Assembly (NCBI GenBank): GCA_947650365.1
Contig: CANTAL010000192.1
Span: forward strand, 98,501 to 162,500
DNA: 64,000 nucleotides
Reading direction: 5' to 3'
From: Chamaelirium japonicum
Lineage: Eukaryota; Streptophyta; Magnoliopsida; Liliales; Melanthiaceae
This document shows, piece after piece, positions 51,633 through 61,799 of the stretch; the stretch's first letter is position 1, and each line of letters opens with the position of its first letter. The notes below the pieces were generated by a model. It did no database searches and was not told the DNA's origin. It worked only from the letters and a program-made list of their open reading frames with translations. Both the position numbers and the translations under genes were made by a program.

Positions 51633-54600
51633 GCGGAGTTGGTAGATGTGCCGACCTCTTCTTGGATTTCACCACGAGGTCGTCGACATAACACTCCACG
51701 TTTTGATGAAGAATGTCGTCGAAGATTTTCTGCATAGCTCGCTGGTAGGTGGCTCCCGCGTTCTTCAAGCCGAACGGCATTACCTTATAGCAGTAGATTC
51801 CTTTCGATGTGCGGAATGCCGTGAGCTCCTCGTCCTTGGGTGCCATCCGAATCTGGTTGTAGCCCGATGATCCGTCCATGAAAGTGAGCACCTCGTGACC
51901 TGTCGTCGCATCGACCATTAGCTCCATGATTGGCAAGGGGAAGTCGTCCTTTGGACATGCGTTGTTCAAGTCTCTGAAGTCCACGCACACTCGGATTTGG
52001 CCGTTCTTCTTTTTGACGGGGACGATGCTAGAGATCCATGTCGGGTACTTGACCTCTCGAATAAAGCCGGCTTCGATCAACTTGTTAACTTCGCCTTCTA
52101 TTTGGGGTACCAGTTCTGGCCGGTAGCGCCTTTGTCCTTGCTTGACGGCGCTGGCTCCGTGTTTGACGCTAAGCTGGTGCACTGTGATTTTTGGATCGAG
52201 GCCCGGCATCTCCTTGTAGGACCATGCGAAGACGTCTCTGTATTCTTTAAGCAGTTTGATGTATGCGGCTTCTTCCTCCGGGGTCAAGAGTGTGCTGACG
52301 AATGTAGGCCGAGGCTCCGTCTCTGTGCCCAAGTTGATTTCCTTCAAGTCATCAACGGTGGACTGCCCCCCTTCTTCGAGGACTGGCGGGGCGTCGGGCA
52401 ACTCGTCGTCCGAAGTAAAAGCGTCACCTTTGCCGGGATCCGTAATGGAGATATGATGGACGGCCGCCATGGGTGGGTGGGTGGGTGTTGAGACGAAGTC
52501 CTCGATTGGCATCTCCAGATGATCGAACGCCGACTTCTTCTTTGATTGTTTGACTGGCCCGAGCCTCTCGAACACGGATGTGCGTTTTCGATTCAACCAG
52601 TCTTTACCACCTCTGGTTTGCTTCCGGAACAAGGCTTGGCATCGAGCCCGTCGTCGTCTTCTCCTGCTGTCTGGATCGCTGAGGTAGGTAGAGAGTGCAT
52701 CGGAGATTGTCGATCCTTCAGCTGCTTCATCTACCATCCTCGCCTCGATGTAGTTCGAGGTGAAGGTCTTCTTTGCTGCGGTTCTGATGACCAATGGATC
52801 TTGACTGGAGCCGATGCCTCGGCTGTTCGGGGGAATTTGCTCTCCGTTTTGAAACAGCCGAGCTTGAGTTCTCGTCATCCCATACGGAGTTGCTGCTGGT
52901 GGGAGTGTGCCCATGGCGCTTTCCTCGTTGTAGCCGGCTCTGAACAGCAACTGGGCAGCATTTTGCCCCCAACTCCCTTCTGGCTTGAATCCGAGTTGCT
53001 CGAGGTCTGCCGATTCGACGGGTCTACTTGGGTTCGGAGCTTGCGTCAGACTAGGTAGTGGCACCGTCATTTCTTGCAGAGTGATGACATTGGCCTGAGA
53101 TAACGACGGGGCCAGCTTCCTTGTCGGAGTAGAAGGCGATCGCTCGGATTTTCGGAGCCACTGAGGCGCGAGACGCAGGACAGGCACCGTTTGGATTGGC
53201 AACGGGGTATGTTGCATTGCTCTTGGCTCGAAGCTGATGCGCATCCTTTGCCCAGGTTTCGGCGTTCCTTGGACCTTGAGTCTTGCTTCGTCAGAGGGTG
53301 GCACCGGATTCACGGGAAGAGGAGTCTTGTCCTTCTTTACTTCTTCAATCTTTTGGGTTCGAGGGGCCTTAGCTGGCAGAACTTCCGCGACCAGGCCCTT
53401 TGCTTAGTAGAACTTAGCATCGGCCAGGTGTGCCTCGGCCTCGTTGAATGGCTTGTCGTCTGCAACTATGCACCTCTCCACGCCTTCTTCGTAGTACTTG
53501 AGGCACTGGTGCCAGGTGGATACCACGATGCCGTTCTCGTGCAGCCATGGTCTTCCTAATAGGAGACGATATGATGTCTGGCAGTCGATGATGTGGAAGA
53601 GGACCGTTGTATCCAGCGGGCCGATGGCAAGCTTCAAACGAATGATTCTGACGGTGGACTGTTCGCCCTGGTTGAAGCCTTGAATGACCAACTGACTTGG
53701 CGAGAGCTGGTCGTCGGTGATGCCGAGTTGCCGCATCATCTGGATAGGCATGATGTTGACAGCGGAGCCACAGTCCATCAAGATTCGGTTCACTGGCTTC
53801 TCCTTGATGTATCCCGAGACGTAAAGAGGCCGGTTATTCAGCCGCGTTCCGAGTTGCAGGTCCTCATCTGAAAAGGTTATCGTTGCATCACACGAGGCCA
53901 CAGCTTTGCGCCTTTGATCATCCTTCCTCTTCCTTTTGTAGCTATCCGGATCGGCCAAGGCCGCAGCCATTGCCAGGCGAGCCTTCTTCGGGAGATGTAA
54001 AGCTTCTACGAGCGGCATGTGCAAGATTGCTTCGTCGTGAGAGGCGGTGCCCCCTTCGTCGGAATCGTCTCCTTGATCTGTGGAGTCGCCTTCTCTAGAA
54101 GTTTCGCTCTCGTTCTTTCCTTCCGATGCCTCATGGACTTCGACCATGCAACAAGACACCTTGACGTGTTGGTCCGCTGGGAGGAAGTGATCCGGGAAGA
54201 ACTCTTGCAAAGTTGTCGGCTCTGGAAGACTCTGCTGGAGGATATCGTCTTGGCTTGCTGGCGGCACTTTGAACGCCTTCTTCCCCGGAGTCTTGCTTTT
54301 CTTCTTGTAGGTCTTCCGCTTGGTGAATCCCCTCATCACACGGTCTTGTTTGAGCTTCTTTTCTTGCCATGGCTTTCGCCGCCGTGGTAGCATGACCCAT
54401 GCTTCTTCGTCGGTGGATTCCCCTTCGCTAGGATGATGGTTGACAGCCGCAACTGGTTCCCTCGAAGGCACTTGTTCTTCCTGAGGCTCTACTGGCTCGC
54501 CTTCCGATCCCCAGCCGGTGGGCTTGATTTCGTCGATTGGAACGGACGGAGGCCTTGAGTAGAGGACGTAATAGTCAAACTTCCCCGAAGGCTGGCCCAG

Positions 54601-54984
54601 CAGACCGACTTCTGGATCTCCTTGCTCGTATCTCCTTTGGAGCGCTCGTTGGGATGCAGTATTGCTTGGAAGAGGTGCTGGCATGAGCAATGGTTGCCCC
54701 CAGGGCAGCGGCGTTTCTTCCTCGGAGAATGCAGGGGTACGTTGACGTCGCTTCGAGACTTTTGGCTGGGAAGTTGACTTAGCGATTGGCGCTTGACGGT
54801 TGATGCGCAATTTGGGCATGCTTCGCCGAGCAGCAACGAGCACTGGCGAGAAGGAGCCGAAGGTGATGGATGTCATGTTGGCCGTAGCAACTTCTCCGGA
54901 GTCGATCTCTATCTTCCCTTGCTTTGCGAGCGCCATGATTCTTTCCTTGAAGACGAAGCACCTTTCAATGGGATGACTTACCAC
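51556..54984 (-). pseudogene. Tat pol, N-terminal part: aspartic protease and reverse transcriptase
   Basis: The protease motif reads ILMDCGSAVNIMP (Asp retained, DCGSA instead of DSGSA) with LLLGRPWLH downstream. After a TAG at 53404-53406 and a linker, reverse transcriptase shows PVKKKNGQIRVCVDFRDLN, FMDGSSGYNQI, MPFGLKNAGATYQ and the catalytic YVDD. At about 51640 a small deletion in the DLVVKSKKR region shifts the frame and removes the usual following helix. A very charged linker precedes the protease. Confidence 0.92.
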
Positions 54985-56682
54985 TCAGTGGTATTTGCAG
55001 AAGAGAGGGTCGTCGACGCGATGCATCTGCTCGGGCCTCTTCGAAGGAGGGAGTTCTATCATCTTCTCTTGCAGCAGTTGGTCGAACATGGAGGAGACTT
55101 CCGAGTCTGGGAAGGGGTACTCCTTGGCTTCGAGCTCCTCGAGAGTCATCCTTTGTCTTGGCGGCGGAGGCGGCGGTATGGCGGCTCCCTTCCTTTGATC
55201 TGACTTGCCACCGATCTAGAGCGGCTTGGAGGTTGGAGCGACATCAGCAACGTTGACTTGCTTTGGTTTCAGTGCCGGTGGCTTGTCCTTCTTCTCCGCC
55301 TTCAAGAAGTCCTTGTTCTTCGAGTTCCCGTAGTTTGCTAGGCTGAGTTCCATGTCATGAGCCCGAGTTGCGAGTTCTTCGAAAGACCGAGGCTTGATAC
55401 CTTTGAGGATGTAGAGCAGGCCCCAATGCATGCCTTGGGTGCACATCTCGATGGCCGAGTCTTCAGACAAGCGGTCTCGTGAATTCAGCGCGAGGTTCCT
55501 CCATCTGTCGATGTAGTCGATCACCGGCTCGTCCTTCCTTTGCTTGACGGCGGTAAGCTCGGTCATGCTGACGGTTCGTCTGGTGCTGTAGAAGCGATTG
55601 AGGAACTCCCTCTCCATCTGATCCCAGCTGTCGATGGTCCCTGCAGGAAGATCAACGTATCAGTCGAACGCGTTGCCTTTGAGGGTGCGAACGAATTGCT
55701 TCACCATCTCGTCGCCATATGTGCCGGCATTATTGCAGGTCTCGATGAAGTGGGTGACGTGCTGTCTTGGATTTCCCTTTCCGTCGAAGTGTTGGAACTT
55801 TGGTGGCTGGAATCCGACTGGGAAGCGTAGCTGCTGGATCCTCGCAGTGTAGGGCTTCGAGTATGCCGCCGTGATCAGAGGAAGGCCACTACCGTGGGAG
55901 CGCATCATGTCGGCTATCAATGCTTGGACTTGCTGAACATTCATCATTGCCGTTGTCGGAGGTTTTGTGGCCACCGAGGCTGGCGCTGGGGAGACGATTT
56001 CCAATGGGACGGGAGCCGAGGAGAGCGCTGGAGTAACTGCTTGAACCGTCGGAGCAACTTCTGCAGGAGCGGGAGTTGAAGACGGTGCTGGAGCGGCTAC
56101 CGGAGAAGCGACGGGTTGGCTGACTGCTGCAGCGTCCTTTGCGCTTAGCTTTTGGAGCAGAGTATTGATGTGACGATCCTTCTCCTCCATCAGCCGAGTA
56201 ATCTGCGCCATGTGCTCGTTCATCTGCATGACTTGGAGCTGAAGAGCGGACGGAGGGTGGTGACGGAGAACGTCTCGGTGTTGCATATTCGTATCCTCGC
56301 CGTCATCATCGGAGACGTAGTTACGCCGACTTGCTTCTGGCTGATGATTGATGTTTGCCCCCTGCATAGGAGGTGCGACGTCTGCTGGAGAACCCGAACG
56401 GGTTCGGGGTTGGGGCTGGTCCTCCCCAAACTTCTGGATATGGGCTCCAGGATCGAGGCTCGTTTCTTCAAGCACCAGGGCCTCGTTGGCGCTTTGGCGA
56501 GCATCTTCGGTAGTAGCTTCCGGCACGAAGACGTCCGCAAGAGTCCGAGTACGCCGAGTGTAGACGCGTACCATTGGAGGAGCATCACCCTCTGGATTTA
56601 CTGGATCACCGTGTCAGAGTAGAGGAGACTCGGCGTTTGGTGAGAGGCTTGGAGCAAACGCATCGTTGTTCGTTCCGGCCAT
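54985..56682 (-). pseudogene. Tat gag
   Basis: The likely start is ATG 56680-56682 (MAGTNNDAFAPSLSPN), about 70 bp inside the primer site. The capsid (Retrotrans_gag) domain has EREFLNRFYS, VIDYIDRWRNLAL and CTQGMHWGLLYIL, after a Pro/Ala-rich N-terminal region. In-frame stops are TGA 56614-56616, TGA 55660-55662, TAG 55216-55218 and TGA 54985-54987, otherwise one phase with protease-RT, so gag-pol was a single polyprotein. No zinc knuckle was recognised. Confidence 0.88.
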
Positions 56683-56730
56683 CGCAAACTTCAAGCAGCT
56701 TCTTCAACCGTACGGATGAAAGGAGAAGAG

Positions 56731-56754
56731 GTCCCACCGGGCGTGCCAGAAATC
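56731..56754 (-). promoter_or_regulatory. Primer-binding site of the Tat element
   Basis: Directly inside the 5' LTR the minus strand reads GATTTCTGGCACGCCCGG and continues GTGGGAC, a form seen in plant gypsy elements and unlike the tRNA-Met sites of the copia, TRIM and Cassandra elements here. The exact tRNA was not identified. Confidence 0.7.
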
Positions 56755-58856
56755 TGTGGACGCGGAAAAAAGCGCGGGTCATCTTTATTGCGAATCACAC
56801 GAGATTACAAGTGTGGCCGGGACCCGGGTGGCTCGGGTGTAGCGAGTCCGGGTTGCGGCGAGTTTTGATCAGGGGATTGTGGGAAAGATCTTCTGGGGGA
56901 TCCCTTTGATCCGTGTCTCCACGTGGTGTTCGTGCGAGAGCGCTGAAGGGGCTGCCCAGGACAGGGGTCTTTACAGGGAGAGGGTTTTGGAGAGGCTAAG
57001 GAATGTCCACCATTGCTTTGTCCCTTCCGTGCTTCGCGCTTTCTCGGCTAGGGGGTTTTCGGCTTCGTTCCTCGGTCTTCGCGTCTTCCTCGTTCCTTGC
57101 TTGACCTTGGTGTCCTTGATCGTCGGTTCGTGGCGTCGATCGAGCTTTTAGCGTTGGCTTTGGCTTTGGCTTTTTCGCTTTGGCTTGGCTCCGGCGTGGC
57201 TCTGGCTTTTGCTTTGCTTCGGCGCTTGCACTTGGACGTAGCTGGGAGAGACTTGCGATGCTTTCGTTCTTCCAGACTTTGCGTCGTATCGGCTAGAACG
57301 TGCAGTGCTTTTGCTCGTGTCCGGCATAGTCGCTTGGCTTTGGCACTTGCGTTGCTTTGGCGCGGGCTTTACTGGGGCTTTGCTTTGGCTTCTTGCGTTG
57401 GCTTTAGCTTCAGCGTCAACTCGATCTTCTTCTTCGAACGACGCGGGCTACTTCTTCGGTGCTTCGACGGCTTGCGTGTCGACTGGACTTCTCTTCTTCT
57501 CCGGGCTTCTTTGGCTTGATCGGAGTCGAAGAATGCTTTCGAAGATGGTGGGGGTAGCATCGATCTCTGTGCGACGGTTGTGGCGTCGACTTTTGTTTGA
57601 TGAAGACGACGAGGGTAGCGACGGTTCAGATGATCTGCTCCAGGCTTTCTTTTTCGTGGATGGCGCAGGCGTTAGTCGAAGACGACGGGGTGATGACGCT
57701 TCGCTTCTCTCCTCCGGGCCTTAGGGCTTGATCGGGATCGAGGATTTGTTGGAGTCGACGGGGTAGTGCCGCTCCTCTTCTTCTCCGGGCTTTTGGGCTT
57801 GATCGGAGTCGAAGGCTTGTTGGAGACGACGGGGTAGTGCCGCTCCTCTTCTTCTCCGGGCTTTTGGGCTTGATCGGAGTCGAAGGCTTGTTGGAGACGA
57901 CGGGGTAGTGCCGCTCCGATCTTCTTCTCCGGCCTTTGCTTCTGGCGTCTTCGGAGTCGAAGGGTTCTTCTTCTCCGAGCTTTCTTCTTCGTGCACGGAG
58001 TCGAAGGGATGATCTTCGTGTGCAAGGGTCTTCACGTTGATGAGGACTTTCAGTAAGCCGATCCCTCGGGACAGGCTTGACTGTGCCTCGTGAAGCCTTG
58101 GGTCGATGAAGAAGCGTCTCCTCTTCTGCAGAGCTCCGGCGTTTCGTCTTCAATTTTTCGACCTCTTCTTCATTCCCCCACCCCCTCTATTTATAGGCAA
58201 AGGGGTGGGGAGAGAGATATGGGAACTTTTTAATTTCAAATCCCTTTTGTATCTCTCTCATAATTACCCTGGATTTATTCATCCATTGATGAGGGGAATA
58301 ACGTTTATTTGTTTTCCTTTTCTGGCGAGGCAATTATGGCTGGATTTCGCACACGAAATCGATGGCGATCGGGCGCTTCGTCTTATGCGTCGGATCGAGG
58401 GATCGGCGCAGATCCGCGTGTGTGCAGACGTCATACGCAACCTCCCCCCGCACATGGCGGTATTTCCTTCCTTTTCTTTCTTTTCTTTCCTTTTCTTTTC
58501 TTTCCTTTCTTTTCTTTCCTTTTCCTTTTCTTTCTTTTCTTTTCTTTCCTTTTCTTCCCTTTCCTTGCAGGGCTGGCCGGCCCCCTCCAAGGGGTTCGGG
58601 TCCCAATAGGGCCGGCCCCCCATGGGGTTCGGGTCCTAGTAGGGGCCGGCCCCATGGGGTTCGGACCCTAGTAAGGGCCGGCCCCTCTTGAAGTGGGGTC
58701 CGCTCCTCTTTTGCTAGGTGCGAGTCGGGTCCGAGTCGTCGGGTTTGCATCCACGTAGGGGCCTTCGAGTCGGATCCGGGTCCGAGCGCGTCGGGTTTGC
58801 ATCCACGTCGGCACACGTAAGTCGGGTCCGGGTCCGATGAAATTCGTGTATCTACA
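56755..58856 (-). repeat. Tat 5' LTR
   Basis: 2102 bp, homologous over its length to 42392-44494. Differences are mostly transitions, plus an insertion of about 12 bp near 57167-57180 and a length change in the pyrimidine tract. A TATA box lies on the minus strand near 58187-58196. Confidence 0.93.
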
Positions 58857-59050
58857 CACCTCAAGTGGTGAGGTGCTTTTTCCACTGCGTTAGCAGAAGG
58901 CAAGTTGAAGCTAGCTTGAGCAATGCTTAAACTTCTCCCTAGTGACTGACTTCATGAGAAAATCTGACGCGTTCTTATCCGTGTGAACCTTCTCCATCTC
59001 AATCTCACCATCGTCCAGTCTATTCCAGATCATGTGGTACGAAAATGACA
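58857..59050 (-). pseudogene. Copia RNase H C-terminus, separated from its LTR by the Tat insertion
   Basis: The minus-strand frame reads YHMIWNRLDDGEIEMEKVH then TDKNASDFLMKSVTREKFKH, the end of copia RNase H, with a TGA near 58911. It continues across the Tat element to the LTR remnant at 41440-42391. Upstream of YHMIW homology is lost, so the older copia is truncated. Confidence 0.8.
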
Positions 59051-59597
59051 ATGGGGCCTGCAGCCTTGCCGAGGGCCCACGAAAATATATGTAGGACCCG
59101 CAACCTCTAAATAGCAGACCCGATAAATATTCCAGACCGAAATTCATTATTCCACATCCTACTTTCTGTTTTCCAGAGCTCTATGAGCCTTTTGGTTATC
59201 AAACTTCAGTCAAGCATACTCCACCCTCTGTCTACTCGCATAAGCACTCCTCGGCCAGTCAAGAGTAGCTCTACTTTTCTCAGAGTTAGTGGGTTCAAAT
59301 GTTGTGTTTTACCGCACAGAGACGTAGGATTCGGTCGAACTCCGTCATCATATCCTTTGCCAACGCTCTTTCTCTCTATCTCAACAGTGTTAGCGTGACA
59401 GCTCAGCATTCCACTGTGCACCACATATCGAAGCTTTACCCTTCAATCGACTGTTGGAGAGGGACCGTACGACGGCCGTAATCTCCCCCCATATGTATGG
59501 GTAGGTGTTGAGTCCGATCCAAACCCGACCGATTACCACCTCTATCCACGGGCCACGAGGTCCATATCGAGAGTCAAACAGGGAGCCTCTTCAAAAT
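59051..59597. other. Unassigned sequence
   Basis: No recognised gene or repeat; possibly more of the old copia but not identifiable by eye. Confidence 0.35.
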
Positions 59598-59907
59598 GAG
59601 TTCGGATCTCCTCCAATCGGTCGGCCCCGGTCGGTGGACCTGGCGCGCGTCACAGCCACATGCAGTCGGGATGGAGTACATTCACTTCGGGTCGCCGGCC
59701 ATCGTGCGCAGGGGTGGACCCAGGAAGTACAAATTTAAGAATTTGGAGGGGCCAAGTGTGAAAAAAAAATTAAAATCTTTAAATCCTCCATAAAGGGTTG
59801 TAAGATATTCTAAAAACTTTGGGGGCTCACCTAGTCCCAATATAGGTCCGCCTGTGATCGTGCGACTGTGATGCACACGGGCCCATGGGCGATCGACTGG
59901 AGGAAGT
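59598..59907. mobile_element. Foldback MITE, GAGTTCGGATCTCC family (copy 3), split by a nested hAT-like MITE
   Basis: The left end GAGTTCGGATCTCCTCCAAT and GGTCGGCCCCGGTCGGTGG match copies 1 and 2. The right end stops at GACTGGAGGA, so the last bases are lost. The middle is occupied by 59709-59856. Confidence 0.7.
59709..59856. mobile_element. hAT-like MITE, 148 bp, perfect 8-bp target duplication
   Basis: Ends CAGGGGTGGACC and GGTCCGCCTGTG are inverted, flanked by ATCGTGCG on both sides (59701-59708 and 59857-59864), the hAT signature. It interrupts an otherwise continuous foldback MITE. Confidence 0.88.
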
Positions 59908-60307
59908 AAGTAGTACCACAAGCCTAAGAGTCCATTGGTTTCCTTGCCAGTTGTTTCCCCAGAACCCTACACACCTCATTGGTCCAATGTCAACGCTCTT
60001 GATATTTCTCGAACGACGAGAAGTGTGAATAGAGAAGATGCAAGGGGCTTAAGTCAAAAACCCCCCTTTCTCACGATAAGCTCGACCTCCCTATCGATTA
60101 CTTTATTGCAGAAGATTGCACCACGTTGATGCCACCATACTTTGAAGCCCATATGGTCCATAAATGCTAACCAAGTCAAAGTAAATGCTAACAAAGATAT
60201 ATAACCAATGTTACACACATTAATTGGTGAGTCAAGCCCCGTGTAGCAGACGGTATTGGTCCAAACTTGAATGGCAAATTGGACCTAAATGGCTCTAGAG
60301 GGGGTCC
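59908..60307. other. Upstream flank of the small membrane-protein gene
   Basis: No other feature recognised. The promoter of the gene at 60400 should lie at its right end. Confidence 0.4.
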
Positions 60308-60330
60308 TCTCTCTCTCTCTCTCTCTCTCT
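60308..60330. repeat. (CT)n run upstream of the TATA box
   Basis: About 23 bp of CT directly abutting the TATA box, a Y-patch-like arrangement frequent in plant promoters. Confidence 0.9.
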
Positions 60331-60337
60331 ATAAATA
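60330..60337 (+). promoter_or_regulatory. TATA box of the 60400 gene
   Basis: TATAAATA, about 70 bp before the ATG. Transcription would start near 60360, leaving a leader of about 40 nt that is rich in GAAGAA. Confidence 0.75.
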
Positions 60338-60399
60338 CCCTCCGACTGAGCCTGTGATGATGAAGAAGGGACCAACAAAGGAAGAAGAAGAAGAAGGCC

Positions 60400-60621
60400 A
60401 TGGCGACAGTCTTCGAGTCTCGCAGCGGCGACGATCTCATCTTCTTCGTGATCATCATGTGGCTGTCCATCATATCCATGATCATATTCGCGTCCATCGA
60501 GGACCCGAGCCGCTCTCGGGGGCGCCATAAGGGACGTGGGCCGGTGTTCGTCGGAGGGAAGGGCTGCGGCTGTGGCGGTTGTGGCAGCGGCTCCTGCGTC
60601 TGCGGCACCTATCTCTCTTGA
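60400..60621 (+). CDS. Small single-pass membrane protein with a Gly/Cys-rich tail
   Basis: A 73-residue protein starting at ATG in an excellent context (GGCCATGGCG), about 70 bp downstream of a TATA box. Residues 1-12 are polar. Residues 13-33 (LIFFVIIMWLSIISMIIFASI) form one hydrophobic span, shown here as a transmembrane helix or signal anchor. A basic stretch (SRSRGRHKGRG, 37-47) follows. The tail has five Cys among Gly (GCGCGGCGSGSCVCG), which could bind metal or form disulfides. No domain name is assigned. A competing frame with an ATG at 60358 reads Lys/Glu then Arg-rich and is less credible. Intact, with no stop or frameshift. Confidence 0.65.
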   Translation: MATVFESRSGDDLIFFVIIMWLSIISMIIFASIEDPSRSRGRHKGRGPVFVGGKGCGCGGCGSGSCVCGTYLS

Positions 60622-60728
60622 TTCAAGGGAATAGAGGGGGGGAGGTTCTTTTAGAAAGACTGCCATAAAAATAGCAACAGGCTTACTTGCTGTGCTTTAA
60701 GACTCCAGGTCCTCAAACTTGGGCTTTG

Positions 60729-60732
<4 letters not shown>

Positions 60733-60792
<60 letters not shown>
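60733..60792. repeat. (CT)n microsatellite
   Basis: About 60 bp of CT in the presumed 3' UTR of the small gene. Confidence 0.97.
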
Positions 60793-60795
<3 letters not shown>

Positions 60796-61154
60796 GCATT
60801 TTCGGGTGAATTAAGATGAAATTTGCATGTAGAGTTCTAATTTTTTGTTTGTTCCATAGACTGTAAGCAGTCCCATCTCTTCTATACCATGAATGACATG
60901 TAAAATCTTCGACTCATGATAATCATGTTTATCGAAAATTGTATCAAAAAGTTTTGTGGGTCTTAATAAGAATTGTTCTTGTATCTTTGTTTCGATTTTT
61001 TTTTAATCTGAAAACAATTGATGCAATAGAGCCAGAAGGTTCTGGGTTCAACTCCTCTCTCTCCCCCCCCCCCCCCCCCCCCCCCTTCGATTTATCCATG
61101 AAAGCGTGGGGAAACTTCCAAGTGGGTCGGTGCGTATTTTCGGAGAGATTAGTC
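60793..61154. other. Flank with a poly-C run
   Basis: A 23-base C run lies at 61063-61085, preceded by GGGTTCAACTCC, which fits a pol III B box but has no matching A box. No gene supported. Confidence 0.45.
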
Positions 61155-61319
61155 CAGGAACGGATCTAGGAATAGAACCTTGGGGGGGTGAATGTTAAAA
61201 AAATCTTTGGGGGGAGTCTTAAATTTTGTTAAAAATTCGGGAGGAGCGAACTTATGTAATTTTAAAATAATCCTAACTAACACTCTTGTAATAAGGGGTT
61301 CTTTCTGGATCCATCCTTG
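61155..61319. mobile_element. hAT-like MITE, 165 bp
   Basis: Ends CAGGAACGGATCTAGGAA and TTCTTTCTGGATCCATCCTTG are inverted. Flanks GATTAGTC (61147-61154) and AATTAGTC (61320-61327) are an 8-bp duplication with one change. Relative of 59709-59856. Confidence 0.78.
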
Positions 61320-61327
61320 AATTAGTC

Positions 61328-61799
61328 CGAGCCAGAAGTGGTCCATTGCCCGAGAGGCTTGGGGATCCCGCCGAATTATTTATGCCCAATAAACATCACC
61401 AAAAATCTACCCAAAAAACTAATAATAATAAATAACCAAGATAATATTAAGATCAGTACCTTGAGAAGTTAACCATTAATTGTTGCCTTGGGATTAAGGA
61501 AGTCACCTACTAATTAATATAATATCCCATACGCAACCTACCTACTAACAGGTGATACCTAAACCATTAGTTTGTATATTAAGACTTCTAATGAGATCAA
61601 TGACATGTTCAACTCTTAAACAATATATGATGACATGAGATAAATGGGGACTTGATCCACCAAGTGTGTGGTGTATGAAATAGCATGTGGGGGACCGATA
61701 GCCACCACGAACAATAAAGCCACTCACCTAGGAGATAGCAAACCAAAATTTTCGGTTAGCTTGGTTCATCCACAACCGAGCTACATCGATGAGGACTAT
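61328..61799. other. AT-rich sequence without recognised features
   Basis: No gene or repeat supported. Confidence 0.4.

Larger units (their letters stand above)
42392..58856 (-). mobile_element. Ty3-gypsy retrotransposon, Tat lineage, 16.5 kb, with an antisense plant-mobile-domain gene
   Basis: Two LTRs of about 2.1 kb enclose gag-pol on the minus strand and a separate gene on the plus strand. Lineage evidence is a second, archaeal-type RNase H after the gypsy RNase H, the FMDGSSGYNQI reverse-transcriptase signature and the extra antisense ORF between pol and the 3' LTR. TACCT (42387-42391) and CACCT (58857-58861) fit a 5-bp target duplication with one change. It landed inside an older copia. 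LTRs differ at roughly 35-40 sites by eye (about 98% identity). Gag-pol and the antisense gene each carry several stops, so the copy is inactive. Confidence 0.93.

Noticed and set aside
61028..61085. GGGTTCAACTCC as a tRNA or SINE B box
   Set aside because: No A box at a suitable distance and no tRNA fold; only a poly-C run follows.
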